Positions 8,141 through 16,943 of a DNA stretch of 64,000 bases are shown here, piece after piece. Source of the DNA: Streptomyces bottropensis ATCC 25435. GTDB taxonomy: Bacteria; Actinomycetota; Actinomycetes; Streptomycetales; Streptomycetaceae. How positions within the stretch are numbered: position 1 is the stretch's first letter; each line of letters opens with the position of its first letter. The stretch spans positions 1,591,727 to 1,655,726 of the forward strand of contig NZ_KB911581.1 of assembly GCF_000383595.1 (NCBI RefSeq), in the 5' to 3' direction. The notes under the pieces were generated by a model. That model was not told the DNA's origin. It searched no databases and saw only the letters and a list, made by a program, of their open reading frames with translations. Made by a program: the position numbers and the translations under genes.

Positions 8141-8971
8141 TCACCGTGTCGTCGGTGGCAGTCCGCCCGTCTCCGGGGACCGGCCCGTCAGGCAGTACGT
8201 GCCGCCCGCCGGGTCGCGCATCACCGTCCAGTGGGAGTGGCGGGCCACGACGGTGGCGCCGAGGGCTTCGTGACGGATCCGGACGGTGTCGATGTCGGCG
8301 CAGGCCAGGTCGAGGTGGGCGGAGGCGGGGCGGGGGGCGTCGAGACGTTGGAGGAGGACACGGAAGGGGAGGCCGGCCGGCGGGCGCAGGACATGGAACT
8401 CCGGGAGTGAGCCCGGGTGCGAGTCCCAGCCCGACAGGGCCGCCCAGAAGGCGACCTCGCCCGCGAAGCCGGCCGGCGCCACGTCCAGACACACCTGGTC
8501 CAGCCGGCTCCCGTCGACCACCGGCGGCCGCACGGACTCCCCGTGCCACGGCACCGCGCAGAAGAGGTGCCCGGCGGGGGAGCGCAGCACCGCCCAGCCG
8601 TCGTTCGGGGCGACCACCTCGGCGCCGAGCCGGACCGCCCGGTCGACCAGGGCGGGGACGTCGTCGACGGCCAGATCCAGGTGGGCGCCGCCGTCGCCGG
8701 ACATCACACCCTGCGCCTTCACGCACGCGTCGCCGGTCTCGGGCAGCAGGGTCACGAACTCACCCCGGTCGCCCCGGGGTGCGGACAGCCGGGTGGCCGT
8801 GACCGCCGTCCAGAAGGCGCACGCCCGCTCCAACCCGGCCCTCGGCCGGTCGGCGAAGGCATACGTCCACCGAATCGCACCCCGTGCCGCGTCCGCCCCC
8901 TCCGCCTGCGAGTCTCCCTGCGAGCCGACGCCCGCGCCGCCGCCGCTGCCGTCCCCGCGCACTCCGCCCAC
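8141..8971 (-). CDS. VOC superfamily protein with two glyoxalase-like modules
   Basis: A 276-residue protein containing two VOC (glyoxalase/bleomycin-resistance/dioxygenase) modules. Module one (about 30-140) includes HLDLAVDDVPALVDRAVRLG and AVLRSPAGHLFC; module two (about 155-270) includes HLDLACADIDTVRIRHEALG and TVMRDPAGGTYC. Paired modules make one metal-binding barrel; the substrate is unknown. Residues 1-30 are Gly-rich and may not be translated, so the start (GTG at 8971) is uncertain. It is convergent with the YciI gene. Confidence 0.78.
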   Translation of the reverse strand: MGGVRGDGSGGGAGVGSQGDSQAEGADAARGAIRWTYAFADRPRAGLERACAFWTAVTATRLSAPRGDRGEFVTLLPETGDACVKAQGVMSGDGGAHLDLAVDDVPALVDRAVRLGAEVVAPNDGWAVLRSPAGHLFCAVPWHGESVRPPVVDGSRLDQVCLDVAPAGFAGEVAFWAALSGWDSHPGSLPEFHVLRPPAGLPFRVLLQRLDAPRPASAHLDLACADIDTVRIRHEALGATVVARHSHWTVMRDPAGGTYCLTGRSPETGGLPPTTR

Positions 8972-9044
8972 AGCACCGTTCCCTCTCGGACTCCGGCCCC
9001 GCGGCCGAACGACTCGTACGTTCTCCCGCCCAGCCGCCGACCGT

Positions 9045-9509
9045 CTACCCCCGGCGCTCCATGAAGCGCAGCATGTTCCCCGCCGGATCGCGGAAGGCGC
9101 AGTCGCGGACGCCGTAGGGCTGGTCCATGGGCTCCTGGAGGACGTCGGCGCCGGCGGCCTCGACGCGGGCGTAGAGGGCGTCGCAGTCGGTGGTGGTGAA
9201 GTTGACGCCGCGCAGGACGCCCTTGGCGAGGAGCGTGGCGATGGTCTCGCGGTCGGCGGGTGAGATGTCGGGGTCGGCGGCCGGGGGTTCCAGGACGATC
9301 TCGACGTCCGGCTGGAGAGGGGAGCCCACGGTCACCCAGCGCATGCCCTCGAAGCCCACGTCACCGCGGACCTCCATGCCCAGCACGTCACGGTAGAAGG
9401 CGAGCGCCTTGTCGTGGTCGTCGACGGCGAGGAAGCACTGGGCGAGCCTCAATTCCGGGGCCGGGAGTCTGTTCGGGACGTGTGTGACGTTCGGATCGTT
9501 CGTGGCCAT
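9045..9509 (-). CDS. VOC family (glyoxalase/bleomycin resistance-like) protein
   Basis: A 154-residue VOC protein. LAQCFLAVDDHDKALAFYRD at about 22-41 and CAFRDPAGNMLRF near the C-terminus mark the two beta-alpha-beta units. The segment FTTTDCDALYARVEAAGADV lies between them. Substrate is not predictable. It lies 9 bp downstream of the AraC-type regulator gene on the same strand, so the two probably form one transcript and the regulator may control it. Confidence 0.82.
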   Translation of the reverse strand: MATNDPNVTHVPNRLPAPELRLAQCFLAVDDHDKALAFYRDVLGMEVRGDVGFEGMRWVTVGSPLQPDVEIVLEPPAADPDISPADRETIATLLAKGVLRGVNFTTTDCDALYARVEAAGADVLQEPMDQPYGVRDCAFRDPAGNMLRFMERRG

Positions 9510-9518
9510 GCCTTCACG

Positions 9519-9944
9519 CTAGGGCGCTTCGCTCGGTTCCGCCGCGCGCACGCGGTGCCGGGACGGGCGGGTCAGGCGTTTCGCCACGCACGCGGGGATC
9601 GCCGCGCTCTCCTCGTGCGAGCGCGCCCGGTACGCGCTCGGCGTCTCGCCGACCAGCTCGGTGAAGCGCGAGCTGAAGGACCCCAGGGACGTGCACCCGA
9701 CCGCGATGCACACCTCGGTCACCGTCAGGTCGCCGCGGCGCAGCAACGCCTTGGCACGCTCCGTCCTGCGGGTCATGAGATAGCCGTACGGGGTCTCGCC
9801 GTAGGCCGCGCGGAAGCTGCGCTGGAAGTGTCCGGGGGACATCAGCGCGGTGCGGGCGAGGGCGGTCATGTCCAGCGGCTCGGCGTACTCGCGGTCCATA
9901 CGGTCCCGCGCCCGCCGCAGCCGCACCAGGTCGTCCCGGTTCAT
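9519..9944 (-). CDS. AraC family transcriptional regulator, DNA-binding domain only
   Basis: A 141-residue protein consisting almost only of the two AraC helix-turn-helix motifs. The first is about 28-48 (LARTALMSPGHFQRSFRAAY) and the second about 75-96 (VTEVCIAVGCTSLGSFSSRF), followed by ETPSAYR. No N-terminal sensor domain is present, so it resembles the SoxS/MarA size class with a basic C-terminal tail. It is first in a two-gene unit with the VOC gene. Confidence 0.85.
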   Translation of the reverse strand: MNRDDLVRLRRARDRMDREYAEPLDMTALARTALMSPGHFQRSFRAAYGETPYGYLMTRRTERAKALLRRGDLTVTEVCIAVGCTSLGSFSSRFTELVGETPSAYRARSHEESAAIPACVAKRLTRPSRHRVRAAEPSEAP

Positions 9945-10001
9945 GGCCCCAGCATCGCACCGACCACGGACAACGGGCCACGCGCGGCCCGGCCCCCGTG
10001 C

Positions 10002-10910
10002 TCACCCCTTCACCGCCGAGTTGGCCACCCCCTGGACGAACCACCGCTGGAAGAAGGCGAAGACGATCAGGACCGGGAGGACGAGGAGGACGCCGAAGGC
10101 GAGGATCTGACCCCAGTCCGGGGGCTGCTGGCCCTGGAAGACGCTCATCTCCAGCGGCAGCGGGCGCACCGACGGGTCCGAGACCATCAGCACGGGCCAC
10201 AGGAACGAACCCCACTGGGTGAGGAAGGTCAGGATCGCGACCGACGCGAACGCCGGCTTCGACATCGGGACGATGATCGCGAAGAAGGTGCGCCAGGGGC
10301 CCGCGCCGTCCAGCCGGGCCGCCTCCTCGATGCTCGGCGGGATCGAGCGGAAGAACGTGTGGAACTGGTAGACCGAGAACGCGTTGGCGATGAAGGGGAG
10401 CGCCTGGATGAAGAGCGTGTTCCGCTGGTCGTTGAACAGGTAGAACAACGGCACGGCCACCGACTCGAACGGCACCAGCATCAGCAGCAGGACCAGGGTG
10501 AACACGGCCTCCCGCCCCCGCCACCGCAGCCGCGAGAGCCCGTACGCCGCCATCGAGTTGACGAAGAGGCCGCCCGTCACCACCACGAACGCCAGCAGCA
10601 GCGAGACGCCCATGAACTGCCAGAAGTGACCGGTGCTGTCGGAGTTCAGGCTGTCCAGGACGGCGGCGTAGTTGTCGAAGGACAGATGGGTGGGCAGGAA
10701 GCCGGACAGACCGTTCAGGACCTCGTCGGACGGCTTGAGGCTGCCGAGGAGGAGGTAGAGGACCGGCAGTGTGAAGACGAAGGCCAGGACGGAGAGGACG
10801 GCGTAGTCGAGGAACCGGCGCAGCCCGGTGCGGGACGGGCCGGCCCCCGCGCTCGTCCCGGTCCGCGTGCTCGTCCGCGTGCGCAGACTCGTACTCGTGG
10901 TGGTGCTCAT
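10002..10910 (-). CDS. Carbohydrate ABC transporter permease (MalG type)
   Basis: A 302-residue inner-membrane permease. A Ser/Thr/Arg-rich N-terminal tail precedes about six transmembrane segments. EEAARLDGAGPWRTFFAIIVP near residue 205 is the EAA loop that contacts the ATPase, and the C-terminus ends WFVQGVANSAVKG, typical of MalG-like proteins. ATG at 10910 is chosen; it lies two bases after the stop of the partner permease. The locus encodes no ATPase, so a shared ATPase such as MsiK, encoded elsewhere, is expected (known for Streptomyces sugar importers). Confidence 0.9.
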   Translation of the reverse strand: MSTTTSTSLRTRTSTRTGTSAGAGPSRTGLRRFLDYAVLSVLAFVFTLPVLYLLLGSLKPSDEVLNGLSGFLPTHLSFDNYAAVLDSLNSDSTGHFWQFMGVSLLLAFVVVTGGLFVNSMAAYGLSRLRWRGREAVFTLVLLLMLVPFESVAVPLFYLFNDQRNTLFIQALPFIANAFSVYQFHTFFRSIPPSIEEAARLDGAGPWRTFFAIIVPMSKPAFASVAILTFLTQWGSFLWPVLMVSDPSVRPLPLEMSVFQGQQPPDWGQILAFGVLLVLPVLIVFAFFQRWFVQGVANSAVKG

Positions 10911-10912
10911 GC

Positions 10913-11908
10913 TCAGTCCTCGTTGTCGGGCCGGACGACGCGGCGCTGGATCAGGGTCAGGACGACGACGATCAGGAAGAAGACGACGGTGATCGCGGAC
11001 GCCTGACCGACGTTGTTCTGGTCGAAGGCCGTCGTGACCGCCTGGTACATCACCGTGCGCGCGGCGTCCTCGTCGAGGCCGCCGCCCTTGACCAGCACGT
11101 ACACCTGGTCGAAGACCCGGAAGGACAGCACCGAGGTGAGCATGGCGACGAAGACGAGCGTGCCGCGGATGCCGGGCAGGGTGATGTGCCGGAACTGCTG
11201 CCAGGCGGAGGCCCGGTCGAGCCGGGCGGCCTCGTAGCGCTCGCCCGGGATCTGCTGGAGGCCGGCGAGCAGGATGACCATCTGGAAGCCGACACCCTGC
11301 CAGACGGAGAGCACGATGATCGAGGCCATCGCCGTCAGCCCGTCGCCGAGCCAGTCGAACGCGCCCCAGTTGCCGAGACTCACCGCGTCCAGCACCGAGT
11401 TGAGCATGCCCTGGTCGCTGCGGGCGAGGATCAGTCGCCAGATCACGGCCACGAGTGCCATCGGGAAGACGACCGGCAGGAAGAAGAGCGAGCGGAACAG
11501 GCCGATCGCCTTCAGCTTGCGGTTCAGCAGGATCGCCAGGCCCAGGGCGAGACCCGTCTGCAGGGGGACGACGACCACGGCGAAGGTCAGGTTGTTGAGC
11601 AGCGCCCGCAGGAACGGGCCGGAGAGGTCGGGGTCGGTGAGCAGCCGCCGGTACTGCTCGATCCCGAAGAAGGTGGGTTCCAGCGGGGAGCCGAGGCGCA
11701 CGTTGTAGAAGGAGAGCACCACGGCGTAGCAGAAGGGGATGCCGACGAAGGCGATGAGCCCGGCGACGGCCGGCGCGGACATGAGCAGTCCGTGCAGCCA
11801 TTCGCGGTTCCGGCGGGACGGCCGCCGGGCCGGGTCACCGACGGGGGAGGCCTGCGTCCGGCCTGGCGCCGCCGCGGGCGCGGGTTCCACGGCTTTCACG
11901 GTTTTCAC
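10913..11908 (-). CDS. Sugar ABC transporter permease (MalF type)
   Basis: A 331-residue permease. Residues 1-38 are cytoplasmic and Pro/Arg-rich, followed by six predicted membrane spans starting at LLMSAPAVAGLIAFVGIPF. The EAA-like loop YEAARLDRASAWQQFRHITLP is around residue 227. It pairs with the MalG-type permease to form the membrane channel. The start is GTG at 11908 behind GAAGAGGA. A 143-bp spacer separates it from the binding-protein gene upstream. Confidence 0.9.
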   Translation of the reverse strand: MKTVKAVEPAPAAAPGRTQASPVGDPARRPSRRNREWLHGLLMSAPAVAGLIAFVGIPFCYAVVLSFYNVRLGSPLEPTFFGIEQYRRLLTDPDLSGPFLRALLNNLTFAVVVVPLQTGLALGLAILLNRKLKAIGLFRSLFFLPVVFPMALVAVIWRLILARSDQGMLNSVLDAVSLGNWGAFDWLGDGLTAMASIIVLSVWQGVGFQMVILLAGLQQIPGERYEAARLDRASAWQQFRHITLPGIRGTLVFVAMLTSVLSFRVFDQVYVLVKGGGLDEDAARTVMYQAVTTAFDQNNVGQASAITVVFFLIVVVLTLIQRRVVRPDNED

Positions 11909-12051
11909 GGGAGGGTCCTCTTCCCTGCGGGGCGGGCGGCCACGTGGTGTGCGCCCGCCCCGGCCGATGGGTTCGACTGAACCCGATGGGTCGTGTGGGT
12001 CCTGTAGGTCGTGTGGCTACGGGTGCTACGGGTGCTACGGGTTCCGAGGGG
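11909..12051. repeat. Spacer with hairpin and 9-bp tandem repeats inside the sugar operon
   Basis: The spacer between the binding-protein and permease genes holds a small hairpin (GGGTTC 11969-11974, GAACCC 11979-11984) and three exact head-to-tail copies of GCTACGGGT (12016-12042); GCTACGGG recurs at 12051, running into the binding-protein stop codon. Such spacers often let the binding protein be made in excess over the permeases. Confidence 0.6.
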
Positions 12052-13407
12052 CTACGGGATCGCGTAACCCGCGTTGTCCGCGAAGTCGCGGTCGATGGCG
12101 CGGGCGGCCTCGGCCAGGGCGTCCTCGGGATCGGCGCCCCCGTAGATCGAGTTGAGCGCCTCGCCGAACTTCGCGGTCACCACCGGGTATCCGGCGGTCA
12201 CCGGGCGGGTGACGGCGACACAGGACTTGCTGATGTCGATGTCGCCGCAGGGCTTGGCGAGCTGGTCCGCGAAGAGCTGGAGCGGGCCGCCCTTCTTGTA
12301 CAGCTCGCTGGCGGCGAGCGCCGACCTGGTCGCGGGCGGGGCGCCGTTGGCCTTCGTCATCGCGCCGACGTTGGTGTCGTCGAGGAGGAAGTCCAGGAAG
12401 GCACCGGAGGCCTTGGCGTTCTTGGAGTTCGCGCCGACGCCCCAGGCCCACGAACCCTGGCCGGTCTTCGGGCCGTCGCCGAAGTCGGGCAGCGGCAGCA
12501 CGACCAGGTCGTCGCCGAGCGCCTCGCTGTAGGCGGGGTACATCCAGTGCCCGACCCAGCTGAGGGCGACCCGGCCCTTGGCGAAGGCGTTGCCGTCGGT
12601 GTTGGCGTCGACGGTGCTCTTCCAGGACTGGAAGGTCTTCATGGCCGAGACCACCGCCGGGGTGTCGAGGGCGCCCGCGGCCTTGCCGTCCTTGAGCAGG
12701 GAACCGCCGGCCGACCAGACGACCGGGGCGAAGCCGTAGGTGCCCCACTCGGTGGCGTAACCGTTGCCCTCCTGCAGGTCGAGGACCTTCCCGTCGGAGT
12801 CCTTCGCCTTCAGCGCCTTCAGCGCCGCGTCGAACTCCTCCGCCGTCCAGGCGTCGTCCACACCCTTCGGGTACGTCACCCCGGCCGCGTCCAGCAGCTT
12901 CTTGCTGCCGTACATGCCGAGCCCGGAGTCGAACATGCCCAGGCCGTAGTGCTTGCCGTCGATCTCGCCCTGTGCCTTGCTCGCGTCCGTGGCGTTGTCG
13001 AGGGTCCCGGCGGAGACGTAGTCGTCGATCGGGGCGAGCTTCTTGGTGTAGACGAAGTTGGCCATGGTCGGGCCGTCGAACTCCAGGACGTCCGGCAGCT
13101 TGTCGGCGTTCGTGGCGGTGATCGTCTTGGTGTAGTCGGTCTCCGGTATCAGCTTCAGCTCGACCTTCACCTTGTCCTGCGAGGAGTTGAACGACTTCAC
13201 CGCGTTCTGCAGCGCCTCCGACTCGCTCTTCTGCCCCTGGTGGGCCCAGACGCTGATGGTTCCCTCACCGCTGCCGGCCTCGGCGGACGTGTCGCCGCCG
13301 CCACCACCGCCGCAGGCGGCCAGGGCTGCCAGGGGGAGGGCCAGGGCCAGGCCCGCACGGGCCGTGCGGCGGAACCTCTTGCTGGTCGGGCTGGGGGTCG
13401 GGCTCAT
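12052..13407 (-). CDS. Extracellular sugar-binding lipoprotein of ABC transporter
   Basis: A 451-residue family 1 solute-binding protein. A basic N-terminus and hydrophobic stretch end in the lipobox LAAC with Cys at residue 32, so the protein is lipid-anchored outside the membrane. A Gly/Ser linker follows, then GTISVWAHQGQ and a long periplasmic-binding fold. ATG at 13407 is chosen because GGAGG lies 8 bases upstream. It is first in the transport operon, followed by the two permeases and preceded by the LacI gene on the same strand. Ligand is likely an oligosaccharide; the divergent GH32-like gene hints at fructose-containing sugars. Confidence 0.9.
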   Translation of the reverse strand: MSPTPSPTSKRFRRTARAGLALALPLAALAACGGGGGGDTSAEAGSGEGTISVWAHQGQKSESEALQNAVKSFNSSQDKVKVELKLIPETDYTKTITATNADKLPDVLEFDGPTMANFVYTKKLAPIDDYVSAGTLDNATDASKAQGEIDGKHYGLGMFDSGLGMYGSKKLLDAAGVTYPKGVDDAWTAEEFDAALKALKAKDSDGKVLDLQEGNGYATEWGTYGFAPVVWSAGGSLLKDGKAAGALDTPAVVSAMKTFQSWKSTVDANTDGNAFAKGRVALSWVGHWMYPAYSEALGDDLVVLPLPDFGDGPKTGQGSWAWGVGANSKNAKASGAFLDFLLDDTNVGAMTKANGAPPATRSALAASELYKKGGPLQLFADQLAKPCGDIDISKSCVAVTRPVTAGYPVVTAKFGEALNSIYGGADPEDALAEAARAIDRDFADNAGYAIP

Positions 13408-13636
13408 GGTGTGTGCCTCCGTGCGGGATGAGGGTGCGAGGAGCGGGTGCGCCGAGAGGTGCGAGGTGCGGGGCATTCGGGGGGTGGGACCGGCGCGGGT
13501 GTCGCGGCGTGCGGGTGCGCGGCCCCGTGGTGAGGGAGCGTGGGTGAGGACGCGGGGGTGGATGGGGGCGGGGACGTGGGCGTGCGTGGCTGGGGAGGCC
13601 GGGGCGGACGGGAGGTCACCGCGGTCCGGCCGGAGG

Positions 13637-14656
13637 TCACTGGGGTCCGCGTGGGCGGGGCGGTGCCGTCGTCTCGCGCAGGACCAGCCGGATGGGCATC
13701 TGCACATGGCCGGGCTGCTCGGTGTCCGGCTCGTCCAGCCGGCGCAGCAGCAGCCGGGCCGCTTCCGCGCCCTGGCCGGCGACGGGCTGGGCGACGGTGG
13801 TCAGGCCGACCACGTCGGCGAGTTCGTGGTCGTCGAAGCCGACCACGGACACGTCGTCCGGCACCCGCAGCCGATGCCGCCTGAGCGCGCGCAGCGCGCC
13901 CATCGCCATCTCGTCGGACTGGGCGAACACGGCGGTCGGCGGCCGGGACGCGGCCAGCAGCTCGGTCATCGCCCGCTCACCGCCGTCGACGGTGTAGTCG
14001 CCGTCCGCGACCAGGGCCGCGTCGTGCTCGATCCCGGCCTCGGCGAGGACGTGCAGATAGGCGGCGCGACGGTCGAGGGGCGTGGTCCAGTGCAGCGGAC
14101 CGCTGGCCCCGGAGATCATGCCGATCCGCCGGTGGCCGAGGTTCACCAGATGCCGTACGGCGCTCTCCGCGCCCGCCCGGTCGTCGATGCCGACCACGGT
14201 GAAGCCGGGCCGGGGACCCCCGACCGTGGAGGCCAGCGGCACCCCGAGCGAGCGCAGGGCCGCCGACTCGTCCTCGTCCGGGATGAGCAGCGAGAGCACC
14301 GCGTCGACCCGCTTGCGCACCGGCAGCTTGGTGAAGAAGCGCTTGCGTGCCTCGGGCGAACCCAGGTTGTACAGCAGGACGTCGTACCCGGCCGCGCTGA
14401 ACACCTGCTCGGCGGCGTCCAGCACGGTGCCGAAGAACCAGCGGCCGATGTACGGGGCGACGACCCCGATCGTGTACGTCCGCCCGCTGGCCAGGCTGGA
14501 CGCCGAACGGGAGGCCGTATAGCCGAGTTGTGCGGCGACGGCCGCGATCTGCGCCCGCACCTCGTCCGAGACTCCCGGCCGGCCCCGCAGCGCGCGGGAC
14601 ACGGTGGACGCCGAGACCCCGGCGGCGGTGGCGACATCGGTGATGCTGACCGTCAC
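13637..14656 (-). CDS. LacI family transcriptional repressor
   Basis: A 339-residue regulator. The DNA-binding headpiece is at residues 1-50 (ITDVATAAGVSASTVSRALR), and the hinge contains ASSLASGRTYTIGVVAPYI. A periplasmic-binding-like ligand domain fills the rest. GTG at 14656 is chosen: GGGAGAAG lies 7 bases upstream and it gives the standard LacI N-terminus. It likely represses the divergent GH32-like gene and the adjacent transport genes until a sugar is bound. A LacI-type palindrome lies about 120 bp upstream. Confidence 0.9.
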   Translation of the reverse strand: MTVSITDVATAAGVSASTVSRALRGRPGVSDEVRAQIAAVAAQLGYTASRSASSLASGRTYTIGVVAPYIGRWFFGTVLDAAEQVFSAAGYDVLLYNLGSPEARKRFFTKLPVRKRVDAVLSLLIPDEDESAALRSLGVPLASTVGGPRPGFTVVGIDDRAGAESAVRHLVNLGHRRIGMISGASGPLHWTTPLDRRAAYLHVLAEAGIEHDAALVADGDYTVDGGERAMTELLAASRPPTAVFAQSDEMAMGALRALRRHRLRVPDDVSVVGFDDHELADVVGLTTVAQPVAGQGAEAARLLLRRLDEPDTEQPGHVQMPIRLVLRETTAPPRPRGPQ

Positions 14657-14772
14657 GGCGGTCTTCTCCCGTCGGTAGGGCGTGGGTCGGCGTCTCGCGT
14701 GGAATCCCGCGCCGGTTTCACGTCGGTGTGAGCTGTTGGGGTGACGTGACCGTAAACCCGCCTCCTCTGTTG

Positions 14773-14786
14773 CGCAAGCGTTTGCG
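14773..14786. promoter_or_regulatory. LacI-type operator palindrome
   Basis: CGCAAGCGTTTGCG is a near-perfect 14-bp palindrome with a central CG, the usual form of LacI/GalR-family operators. It lies between the divergent LacI and GH32-like genes. Confidence 0.75.
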
Positions 14787-14836
14787 TTCAGATTTACTTG
14801 CGCTGATTCTCCAGTGACACCCTCCGGAATCATGGT

Positions 14837-14858
14837 CAGCGCACGCGTTTGGGCGCTG
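14837..14858. promoter_or_regulatory. Second inverted repeat upstream of GH32-like gene
   Basis: Arms CAGCGC (14837-14842) and GCGCTG (14853-14858) flank a 10-bp centre containing ACGCGTTT. It is 21 bp upstream of the GH32 start codon and could be a second, weaker repressor site. Confidence 0.45.
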
Positions 14859-14879
14859 TGAGCGACAGGACTGCTGCGC

Positions 14880-16274
14880 ATGCGATACGCCCCGCCCGGC
14901 CTCTGCGTGAACGACTTCGCCCTGCTCCGCGACGACGACGGCACCTACTCCGTGCTGCACCTCCAGGGCCCCTGGACCGACGACTTCGACCACCTGCGCA
15001 TGGAGACCTCCTACGGCCGGGCCACCTCGGCCGACCTGGTCGCCTGGTTGCCCGAGGGCAGCGTGTTCGGCAACGGCCTGCCGGGCCGCTTCGACCAGCG
15101 GGCGGTCTGGACGATGCACCCGTTCCGCCATGGCACCGGTATGGCGATGCTCTACACGGGCGTGCGCGGGCTGACGCCGGAGGGCTGGCCGTTGCAGGCG
15201 GTGGGCCTCGCGTACTCCGACCGCACGGACGGCACGGGCTGGCGGCGCCACGGCACGGAGCCCGTCGTCGAGGCGGACCCCCGCTGGTACCGCACCGCCG
15301 ACCGCATGGGCTGGCGGGACCCGTTCGTCGTGCGCGACGACGAGGGCGACGGCTGGGCGATGGTGATCTGCGCGAGCGACGTCTCCCTCCCCGTGGAGAC
15401 CGGTGGCTGTGTCGCCCTCGCCACCTCCGACGACCTGGAGCACTGGACGGTCCACCCGCCCCTGATCTCCCCCGGCGACGTCGACGAACTCGAATGCCCG
15501 GTCCTGGAACGCCTCGATGACGGAACCTGGCTCCTCCTCGGCTCCATCGGCGCGACCCGGGGCTTCGAGGCATGGACGGCCCCGCGCCTGCGCGGCCCGT
15601 GGACCCGCCGGGGCGTGCTCGGCCCGTCGGGGGCGTACGCCCCGCGCGTCATCCTCGCCCCCGACGGCTCCCGGGTCGTCCTGCACACCACCCCCCGCCG
15701 CGTCGGCCTGACCGACACCGGCGACCACTGCCGAGGCATGCTCGCCCAGCCCAAGTCCCTGGTGACGGGCGGGGATTCGGCCCCGCGGCTGGAGTGGTGG
15801 CCCGGCCTGGACGCCTGGCTGGGCGAGGAGACGCACGCCGCGGCCCCGCATGCCGTCGGCGACGTCGAGGTCTGCGGCCGCCCCGTCGAAGTCACCCTGC
15901 GCACCGACTCCTTCGGCCCCGACCGCGCGAACGCCGAGCCCGCGGACACCCCCGACCGCGCCGAGAGTCCCGCCCTGACCGTCGGCTGCGACGGCAAGAA
16001 CCTCCGGATCACCGGCGCCGCCGGTACCCCCCTCGCCGAGACCGTCCTCCCCGAAGCGGCCGGCACCCTGCGCATCCTGACCGTCGGGGAGTACGTCGAG
16101 ATCTACGCCGACGGGGTCTTCGCCCTGACCACGCTCTCCTACACGGGCCGCCCCGCCCCCTGGACGGCGGTCACCGAGGACGGCACGAGGACCGTCCCCG
16201 TCCGCCCCCTCCGTCTCCCGGCCCCCGAGCGCGACGACGCCTCCGCCATCTGGCCCGGCCCCGACGGGAGTTGA
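14880..16274 (+). CDS. Glycoside hydrolase family 32-like protein
   Basis: A 464-residue protein with the five-bladed propeller motifs of GH32 (invertase, levanase, fructosidase). CVNDF at residues 9-13 supplies the nucleophile Asp (D12), WRDPFV the transition-state Asp (RDP, 146-148), and ECPVL the acid/base Glu (E205). The first motif is shortened relative to the usual WMNDPNG. No signal peptide is seen, so it likely acts inside the cell on sugar brought in by the adjacent transporter. It is divergent from the LacI gene with operator-like palindromes between. Activity on sucrose or fructans is inferred. Confidence 0.85.
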   Translation: MRYAPPGLCVNDFALLRDDDGTYSVLHLQGPWTDDFDHLRMETSYGRATSADLVAWLPEGSVFGNGLPGRFDQRAVWTMHPFRHGTGMAMLYTGVRGLTPEGWPLQAVGLAYSDRTDGTGWRRHGTEPVVEADPRWYRTADRMGWRDPFVVRDDEGDGWAMVICASDVSLPVETGGCVALATSDDLEHWTVHPPLISPGDVDELECPVLERLDDGTWLLLGSIGATRGFEAWTAPRLRGPWTRRGVLGPSGAYAPRVILAPDGSRVVLHTTPRRVGLTDTGDHCRGMLAQPKSLVTGGDSAPRLEWWPGLDAWLGEETHAAAPHAVGDVEVCGRPVEVTLRTDSFGPDRANAEPADTPDRAESPALTVGCDGKNLRITGAAGTPLAETVLPEAAGTLRILTVGEYVEIYADGVFALTTLSYTGRPAPWTAVTEDGTRTVPVRPLRLPAPERDDASAIWPGPDGS

Positions 16275-16379
16275 CCGGCGCTCCGGCCCGGTCGACGGGG
16301 CCCCGCGAAGTGCGGGCAGGAGTGGTTCGGCAGGGCCCGGCGGACGGTGCGCCCCCCCCGCCACGATCCGGTGCGCCCG

Positions 16380-16710
16380 GCCAGGAGCGGGCTGTTCTGG
16401 CACGGCGGCCGGGGGCCCGCGCTCCTCACCCGGAGGACATCGTCCGGCTCCGGCTCGACACCGCCGAACCGGCCTTCCTGTCGGCCTGCGAGACGGCCCG
16501 CTGCACGGCCCGGCTGCCCGACGAGGCCCTGCGGCCCAGCATCTCGCGGGAGCGCCGCGGCTGGCGGGCTTCACCCATGTCGTGGCCGCACAGCGGGCCG
16601 CCGAGGACACCACGGCCCGGGAACCGACCGCGCACTTCTCCGCCGAACTCCGCCACCCCGATCACCCGGACGCCCTGCTCCGGGCCGCCTACGTGCACAC
16701 CGGCCCGTGA
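16380..16710 (+). pseudogene. Decayed CHAT-domain protein fragment
   Basis: Three reading frames must be joined to read a CHAT-peptidase C-terminus: PALLT in one frame, then PEDIVRLRLD, AFLSACETA and LPDEALR in the next, then LAGFTHVVAAQRAAED up to a stop at 16708-16710. Shifts lie near 16428 and 16568. The AFLSACETA segment carries the catalytic-cysteine region of CHAT proteins, and LAGF.HVV is the segment that follows it. The usual GTLW after HVV is lost and no N-terminal TPR region remains. A short open frame (GTG 16707 to 16889) follows with no recognisable similarity. This is a relic, not a working gene. Confidence 0.68.
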
Positions 16711-16871
16711 GCCGCCCGAATCCCGGCACCGCGCTGTCCCGCCTGCTGAACGACGACGACCTGCGGCGCAACGGTGTCCGGGCCGAGGCCCGGCTCCTCG
16801 GCCGTCCGCGCGGACCCGGACAGGACGCTCCGCACGGCCCCGGAACTTCACCGCACGGCCCCGGAAACACA

Positions 16872-16929
16872 ACCGCACCCGGCCCGTGACACCGCCGTGC
16901 GGGACGGCGGCATACGGACCGGGTGCGGT
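16872..16929. terminator. Nested stem-loop downstream of sodN
   Basis: An outer 11-bp stem, ACCGCACCCGG (16872-16882) with CCGGGTGCGGT (16919-16929), encloses an inner hairpin CCGCCGT/ACGGCGG (16892-16898, 16904-16910). It sits 15 bp past the sodN stop, as expected for a terminator. Confidence 0.65.
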
Positions 16930-16943
16930 CGAGAGAGGCCGGG

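Noticed and set aside
10002..16274. Carbohydrate ABC genes considered as part of a secondary metabolite cluster
   Set aside because: No biosynthetic core enzyme is nearby; LacI and GH32-like genes explain the locus as sugar use.
16707..16889. Short open frame after the CHAT relic (GTG start overlapping its stop)
   Set aside because: 61 codons ending in repetitive Gly/Pro/His sequence, no ribosome site, no similarity; probably spacer DNA.
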